Source of the DNA: an uncultured Eggerthella sp.
Lineage (GTDB): Bacteria; Actinomycetota; Coriobacteriia; Coriobacteriales; Eggerthellaceae
Reading direction: 5' to 3'
Length of the DNA stretch: 64,000 nt
NCBI GenBank assembly: GCA_937998355.1
Contig: CALLDI010000010.1
Span: 124,001-188,000 of the forward strand
In this document: positions 62,901 through 64,000 of the stretch, in pieces
Position numbering within the stretch: position 1 is the first letter of the stretch
How the letters are laid out: each line of letters opens with the position of its first letter
Notes under the pieces: generated by a model
What the model was told of the DNA's origin: nothing
The model's database searches: none
Seen by the model: the letters and a program-made list of their open reading frames with translations, nothing else
Program-made: the position numbers and the translations under genes

Positions 62901-64000
62901 ATCCGCATACATGTAGCTATCGGGCGCCAGGATCTGGTCGACCAGCGGGAACGGATCGAAGTTCAGGATGATCTGGCCAGCGTCGTCGATGGCATAGAGG
63001 TGCCACTTCGTGACGGTCTGGCCGCCCTCGACCACCTCTTCGGAGCGCACGTCGACACGGGTGCCATACGGACCGGTCTTGGTCTCGGTGAGCTTCTTAT
63101 CGAAGGCGAGGCTGCCGTCAGCCTTCTGGAAGTAGTGGTTGACGGTGAACTCGATAGCCGGCAGCGGACGGATGACCGCGGTGTAGACGTGGCCGTCCTT
63201 AGCGTTCGGATCGGTGGGATCGTAGAGGATCTGAGCACCTGCGTGGCCGGGGCCGTAGCGAGGCGGCATGAAGTTGGTGAGCGTCGGGCCAGCTCCGTGG
63301 ATGAGGTTGTCGAAGTCGCCGTCAACCGCCCAACCAATAACTTCATAGCCTGGCAGGAGACGGACTTCGGTGCCCATAACAGTGCCGGTAGAGGGCGCCA
63401 CGGTCTCCTGCTCGCGTGAGAGCCACGCATGATCAGGGTCATTCACTTCGTACTTGATGACGATGTCCTGATCCTCGGTGAAGATAGCGTAGTAAGTAGC
63501 TTCGGTCCACACGCCGGAAGATCCCGGAGGTGCGCTGAATTCAGGCGTGTCACACACGACCACACCATTAACGTCGACCCAGTGCAGGAAGTGATAGCCC
63601 TGGCGCGCGATAGCGGTGATGGTGATCGGCTGGTCGCCGAACTTGAGGTGACGATCGCCCGGCAGCCAGCCGCGGGTCTCGCCGGAGATGGAGGATACGT
63701 AGAACTGAAGCGTGTCGTAGTTCTTCTCGTACATCTTGCCGTCGTTCTTCACGGCGGGGTTGTAGACGTATTCGGTCTCGCCCGTGACGCGGTTGAACCA
63801 TTCGTCACGGAAGCCGGTCACCTTGACGACCTGGTGGCCATCGTAGTCGTAGTACCAACCGTTCAGGCCGTGCCACTTGCACCAGCCCGCGCCTTCCTTG
63901 CCGTCGGAACCGCAACCAGGATCATGCGTGGTCGGATGACCGAAGGAGGAGACGATGTAGCCAGCGCCGGTGGTGTTGGTAGCTTCGGACTTGAAGGTGA
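47979..64000 (-). CDS. Giant InlB-repeat secreted protein, C-terminal 5,339 residues (start outside window)
   Basis: The frame is open to the window edge with no stop, so the N-terminus and any signal peptide are not seen. It consists of long modules of about 150-200 residues repeated at least 16 times. Each pairs a YxVExYxVDGxG...GTIxADGSxVLRLYY unit with an InlB B/Flg_new unit (RPGYELVGWY...TTLYAVWxA). A DPDPDPDP linker sits at about 54000-54110. The last 650 residues (48260-50215) are a paralogue of the 996-aa protein. The tail ends NAVIDAVAGILPGRE: no LPXTG, no membrane helix. A GTG at 63821 is internal. Probably an adhesin or surface-layer protein. Confidence 0.88.
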   Translation of the reverse strand, partial: TFKSEATNTTGAGYIVSSFGHPTTHDPGCGSDGKEGAGWCKWHGLNGWYYDYDGHQVVKVTGFRDEWFNRVTGETEYVYNPAVKNDGKMYEKNYDTLQFYVSSISGETRGWLPGDRHLKFGDQPITITAIARQGYHFLHWVDVNGVVVCDTPEFSAPPGSSGVWTEATYYAIFTEDQDIVIKYEVNDPDHAWLSREQETVAPSTGTVMGTEVRLLPGYEVIGWAVDGDFDNLIHGAGPTLTNFMPPRYGPGHAGAQILYDPTDPNAKDGHVYTAVIRPLPAIEFTVNHYFQKADGSLAFDKKLTETKTGPYGTRVDVRSEEVVEGGQTVTKWHLYAIDDAGQIILNFDPFPLVDQILAPDSYMYADGFRWAYSPEVSAQTATGVIGRGNQALTLDLYYLLDPPTVATIGYQVIDLPHVGNDPYGNGDYGSTRPTFELIAAGPSANPKGSTATIPDGYEFLGWFRHLSDIQGNVAPVSTDLNFVPTLDGNVLPVEGLEAGDSVIFYAIFREKAPINIEYDFTPSDGGDVSIKHDSFEPVTGQPKPVYATPKPGYRFSHWTRDDGLWIAADGSAIPGSDTWTTNNIPQGVSLMGSTFFPQHIDGSYLSYDGHTFTAHFLTDNVTFTIERYKVIDGKVVFINADGTLNFTSRPTETGKYNAPANSNVKVLFDAEKGQYYVAEVNIAGTPVPNGVKYYFDQWEGYFYMPDFELAVESGVVKADGSLVLRLYYEADPNMLFTVERYVTNKGNPADPSTVTTILLDSLKYGGEYNKNGAPTDSWRTLMVIANAGASVPDGYVGVLAPAGYQYYSHPDELLTGIVTADGKLVLRIYFEAIEGGTTYTVEHYYVDGQHHATLAEGEPITISGVTAGTYVFADPALFIPAQHGHPGYTYSDTAQIYINGVLTDVKSNWYELYVKGDGTTVLRLYYVGDPRLLQFDLGTGGNWSDTFTGETSRPMQTGSQTTLPSKPDVEREGYEFIGWYITNEGTNTVGTNSITVADRLSNGDLTPEGFYAPGAVFTMPELNTDPNYGEVSPYLVKIGDNWIYTLHAVWRAKDATYTVEVWVQNGDGSLQRVPVTFPTANEDGLLTGVYGDTINFNDPTNPVRSWGMGSDYHEEALGAGYAVTAPKGYQFSQSFQRTGNEPIRGFDLSLPVMGSLNSILLGGADGNTIYLFYTAIPDGVEYTVKRFETLSDRQTNVEVDKHGNRLYRDENGNVLDGPNGNIVAPENLRDYLIMVKGTAGQGLVAKTPDELAALGIAFTPGADHVVVGGVNYFIIYDNLAGFAYSALRSDPYNQNLFVEGDGSSVIQLFFDAKKQDVVFDLKDGAWTLNNLNRDDGIFGGTMNRVYTYDKINVPVKTNVEREGYELAGWATSEDILNTALATGDYSKLIAPGAQWEVPAAGSIVDAEGYGVVTLYAVWKALDKPYNVRVYRVEAGKIIRDKNFERALSYTDNNGVKQNKPAYIDADDNTLLSAPTGSLVGFASTLIQGSNFMLEPDRAGYKLIHSAAEANFDTTLYGAPKLTGTVTADGRMTLVLYYEAVPGESKYQVEYWYWDPLTGKPMKFDEPAPNSTNTEGVAATVTLNGTAGYQANANTTGANAAPGLFDTTVAGAPIESATDYTSLSWMWKDIDGYNAAPSSSWRYTGASYDYTYVYGYDALGNPLTRTITILQNTSFASSYTGTIVGDPDEMLIIRLFYTPAPREVIFETEGGVWTSGTDNFSSSASNIYMTGQTINVPQGEHVVRPGYKLLGWTADKNALDAWSTDPKRDQSTFSDALAGSFYPSTYEVTSALHQTLYAVWMPGDTTYTVEHYRVVSEYVENPDGTRTLTHVLKVETSPIYTTTHTGVSESSLTAADIYARAILEAMYGDFPALKGYKFFEGFNQSWNGGNYQEVVAVPSLAGDGSTVFKLYYVSLYVEYEVELWKVSGEGVASKVLDVNGNPVTVKHTGLAGAYAEADAEYQAGTTNWKPYTYVDANGNTITPTELTDDAWVYAPGVIGYHYSPGTFMVNDISYTSDPYKLINGDGSTVLRLYYTPDTYTLTLVLNGMTFTDGTWVKSYSGAGNAFVQNGSVNVVSGSNVYLPGSGAATRPGYKLVGWYTTNDANQIDIFGALSIDRYNNILANGDPNFHPVGSLIQAPDANAGDTVYMYAVWVAEESNYQVAYYKVSNGVVTLEYVNRNDAFKYATGDTFSLLDENGALKPEYVLPTNTTFTDGGREYDFRGYHLGINPPNDTTYPDSLLSAIINGDPANPTIFRVYYLADLDTEYKVHHIFVDGDGNTFEVLTEVRQGETDREVQPSDIGLAYQDKKNTIRGELRDGILYLVYTAGDGTEYVYDFSGYKFHPNSDGTVPGTNLQTSLAHRVSGAGTTEFMLYYVADSLPLTFLLGDTATSPDMPNRGWTSGSANISGNYKVGKTLNVPGAGSAYRYGYELVGWYSGPDYAAFTNLVGSNSIEWTDWLAANPGMDPYGKNPLFIPAGGTFKMPQGATTFYAVWRAKEITFTVDRWQIVGGTEAKKLTTLEFKGYAGDTVSFVDPEHPTATSIVYELLADGTLGIKYVDDGTGNMVPATNITDKTNVWEVPGIAGYHLYDPAKGDTPADATVNGVDYSQKIVVDGVIEEVAGMPLGLPNIVLVYVPNTDTPFKIYHHLVEGDGDVVDVFKDGQPFFTTGTGKTGAFIDEATGRTYAITVDPANPWSIYAYLIKGFTFGEYVDQKLSGTILADGSMELHLYYLADRQQLNFEPGSLDANNDYVNGATWRGQNPSTNIYKTGEKVTLPNSLTGIRPGYTLYGWYIPTAAELAAGTLPSDLAGVVSNKWITDNAGRIYLAGDPYAFTMPNEETTLYAIWQANTSEYKVVVNALQGDGTTETLATYIRNGITGNYLDYVDPARPFEAFADNHANIYAWLEAIAIAAGYEVDPNPVNPLGPAYGILNATGDDATAAGIDETILYIYLRAIPNGTKFYVEHYTVDVNNYGALQTPTLIDRETLNGTAGQYVRVDALTNGINVNPGDPEDGWLYQALVKALTGFTYDPTFSKTLPENSTVAQLYATLSTGRISGHVGDWTADGALVLRLYYTVDQYTITYKSLGGTITEADGTTAENVDRTVYYNHQFTPLPSSMVQKLGYDLIGWLDVESGTIYNIKDDGTFDPLTFTWGNDRVFEAVWKAQPVDVTVVHIKVDHAGNGSIAKTEKFEKAKEAGLTWTVGTHNTSVPHDSETFVDKYGNFNPNKVTTDADKLFWDGYTHLTMGPYLTVTIDGVTYTSSIDSFGFEREVVKADGSTVVYVFYYAGYWNNPGPFPPGVDPDPVIPDPDPDPDPDPDDPDPWPGPGPKPDPWDIDDDVKVEYDVNIYKIDGNGNRVLVSSTTYKDYVDNTVHADANFHGMAVGTIGTDVWKDYDLFIDGYTYVEEGAAQAGYYAANHAAWKTNHAGKLVASLDPSGRLVLNLYYEADEHTLTLNLDPDTTKGNFTAPAGWTLSADGRSIYRTYRTGQVTADLPADLAGGLQHNNTAADPYRPGYELVGWSTKSDGAGTVGEQSVNVANNYLANTGWLVPAPVAGNQNATLANGGVYNNVVYINGTAYLDLSMLQPNTSVNGDYSAYTQTYWTEDGTPLLMPATDLQLWAIWKADANTTYTVNRYKIDGNGNKVLVSTETLTGYTDHMVTVDKNYIIRTTGTAPTDTDTHSYLDRDTPMTGYTYEREIPQFVTLPDGTQVPVPGAGTKSIYEGTIAADGSLVLDLYYAPYTLDDQNNPLMYKVTFKTGLGAWTADPENGTDNDRVLYFFTEQDTGALFQDIARPGYEFLGWSTDKRGSDSKGYNSRDIAKDGEDPIVNYPGWDITKDAYLNSALANIDLTDGMSKHFTNLGYGFIMPGADVTVYAVWYAQNNVEYKVEHYRIDGNGNVKEVVTDTLYGVTDEVMTAIDHVGDQDTKDAYNTAGKKFIDDDKFEGYDVIADGADYTYTDSAGVSHTVRNIRTGTPDGANTLVLQLYYTARPLTLTFEAGQYGTWDTIDSTIQGTQKKVYPVYAEQQFRIGQDYYDLHREGYEFMGWTLHETYEVDGKIINVSDSKAWDSINVSTKLQRDRQVYTRQQIFTMGLTDTTLYAVWSANTYWLYLDEGTTTNVDYNKFITPIRLVTDEEIKLPDSTVLERDGYELVGWYYKPDVAVDGYDHNIYVGTSEGIESQDAAAVASTDNGQTVIDGKFFTRNDPNASYFMPPKTTWLYAVWRASGDTEYTVRYYKVDGNGELQVWLDVKAKGITGERYKIANPHVPSEVANASYKAQLDAIDWRGYFANETGFTNFNGNRHGYDTTDSTLTWNTLSTFGIGPAAGWTDQVKGNVYATVAGDGSTVISVVMESEPLNMFVIGGDYGIWQPDGTMPDKYQGWQVAADGTGGVRADQDLTLPTADEIKRPGYTLVGWYYTDAALNLKGNASIAAAIAAAGDTGSTDGVVHFTLPGGTFHMPTHDVTLYAVWQANDDTPYQVVRYTINGNGQRVVYDTITHYGVTDEVASAVEYDPNKQWYWNLDNQAIKGYEYKPAGTPVTYYKDGIAYTAESVEYGVILGHGDWSSWQVGSDLDNNGVYIVPDGEQLLQLWLYYDAEEFKLIIDLGAGSWNDDAVEPNAPNPAYPAFPGQHTGVQGYKTGATIELPIDQRYNGLVHVPNDAQNRPYSLQGYAFDDGGHIFVTFDDGRVEFMTCMEAIEGAMNLNGLDNFAYVQALKDAELFIQADDVARDFTMWDEDVTLYGLWAMSTQPLTFVPGGFADINDPEVGKKYGSLYYIYYNPDGTIDWDTTTAKAIGSWNTPDGAPPAGYEDGTQHNIASEVTLPSSDMLKRPGYTFVGWSKTEGATQPDADFIYKDADGDGILDAPTGWTMPAEPTTLYAVWQANEIDLIYDPNDPDVTWPAPTTWYVDCETKITDEVPTKDGYRLKGWAVTPDATDIDYVAGDPYNMLPPVLVELPDDQGGTYVKEMNPNILYAVWELAGVELQYWSLTEDSPDEEVLIRTEYVQLTDLFDFTYDQNKDDDPTNDYMAYRQAGWFDDWWLEEYNQDWVDMMGFAPTIQYLADTIEWDGLSPILVHSDLQLRMIEVTYIAGGYEDENTFETVVEIGWYDTPYAQGLKWVGFEQQIQYNDWGDEVLDTMSCGDVLWMMDPDGETIADVDTLTIYIDWVKIPYNVYLVFPNGTTNTLSLEFAGEILFPTDGLGFNYPGYDFVGWFTEEDGAGKEVADGTLYSELALLDTVLDLTLYAHFVPSGSAASISAQSSYTIDAASAVATESQNVASGVAQAASGATDGLSVASSTVSEAPTFAPVDVESSATAFYNNVPTTTAVGNAVIDAVAGILPGRE

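Noticed and set aside
63821..63821. GTG as the start of the last giant gene
   Set aside because: The frame stays open to position 64000 with sensible repeat-type sequence (GLNGWYYDYDGHQVVKV), so the true start is outside the window.

Overview
The window looks like chromosomal DNA from a high-GC, Gram-positive-type anaerobe of the class Coriobacteriia (Eggerthellaceae-like). This is inferred from the actinobacterial gene order pyrH-frr-uppS-cdsA-dxr-rseP-ispG-proS, the MEP isoprenoid genes, a sortase signal (LPKTG) and very large proteins built from InlB B-type (Flg_new) repeats. No 16S rRNA or tRNA was seen, so the taxon is not proven.

1-7.7 kb is a compact minus-strand housekeeping operon: UMP kinase, ribosome recycling factor, undecaprenyl diphosphate synthase, CDP-DAG synthase, DXP reductoisomerase, a site-2 protease, IspG, then the start of prolyl-tRNA synthetase, cut by the window edge. 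It links nucleotide supply, translation, phospholipid precursors and isoprenoid carrier lipids. Two oddities: a 20-residue mini-ORF in a duplicated junction between uppS and cdsA, and a site-2 protease that lacks the usual PDZ but carries a winged-helix-like insert.

7.7-15 kb is loose: three genes (a DUF559-like nuclease-fold protein, an HtrA protease, an amino-acid-type binding lipoprotein) separated by long gaps full of short tandem repeats. Four consecutive gaps each hold one copy of a 196-197 bp element with about 50 bp terminal inverted repeats. This is the most interesting non-coding signal in the window.

15-21.3 kb holds a family 2 glycosyltransferase, two hicAB-type toxin-antitoxin pairs flanking a ComF-like phosphoribosyltransferase with a strange internal insert, a small cupin and a disordered hypothetical protein.

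21.4-64 kb is a surface-protein island, all on the minus strand: a 996-aa repeat protein, a membrane EAL-domain protein with a periplasmic sensor, a 4,790-aa ORF that reads as two secreted proteins fused in frame (the first ends in an internal LPKTG anchor), a 1,522-aa MucBP-like 12-repeat protein with two C-terminal membrane segments, and a giant repeat protein of more than 5,330 residues whose N-terminus lies outside the window. The 996-aa protein is a paralogue of the C-terminal part of the last giant. The island probably makes adhesins or a surface layer for host or mucus contact, with the EAL protein as a possible c-di-GMP link; that role is inference.
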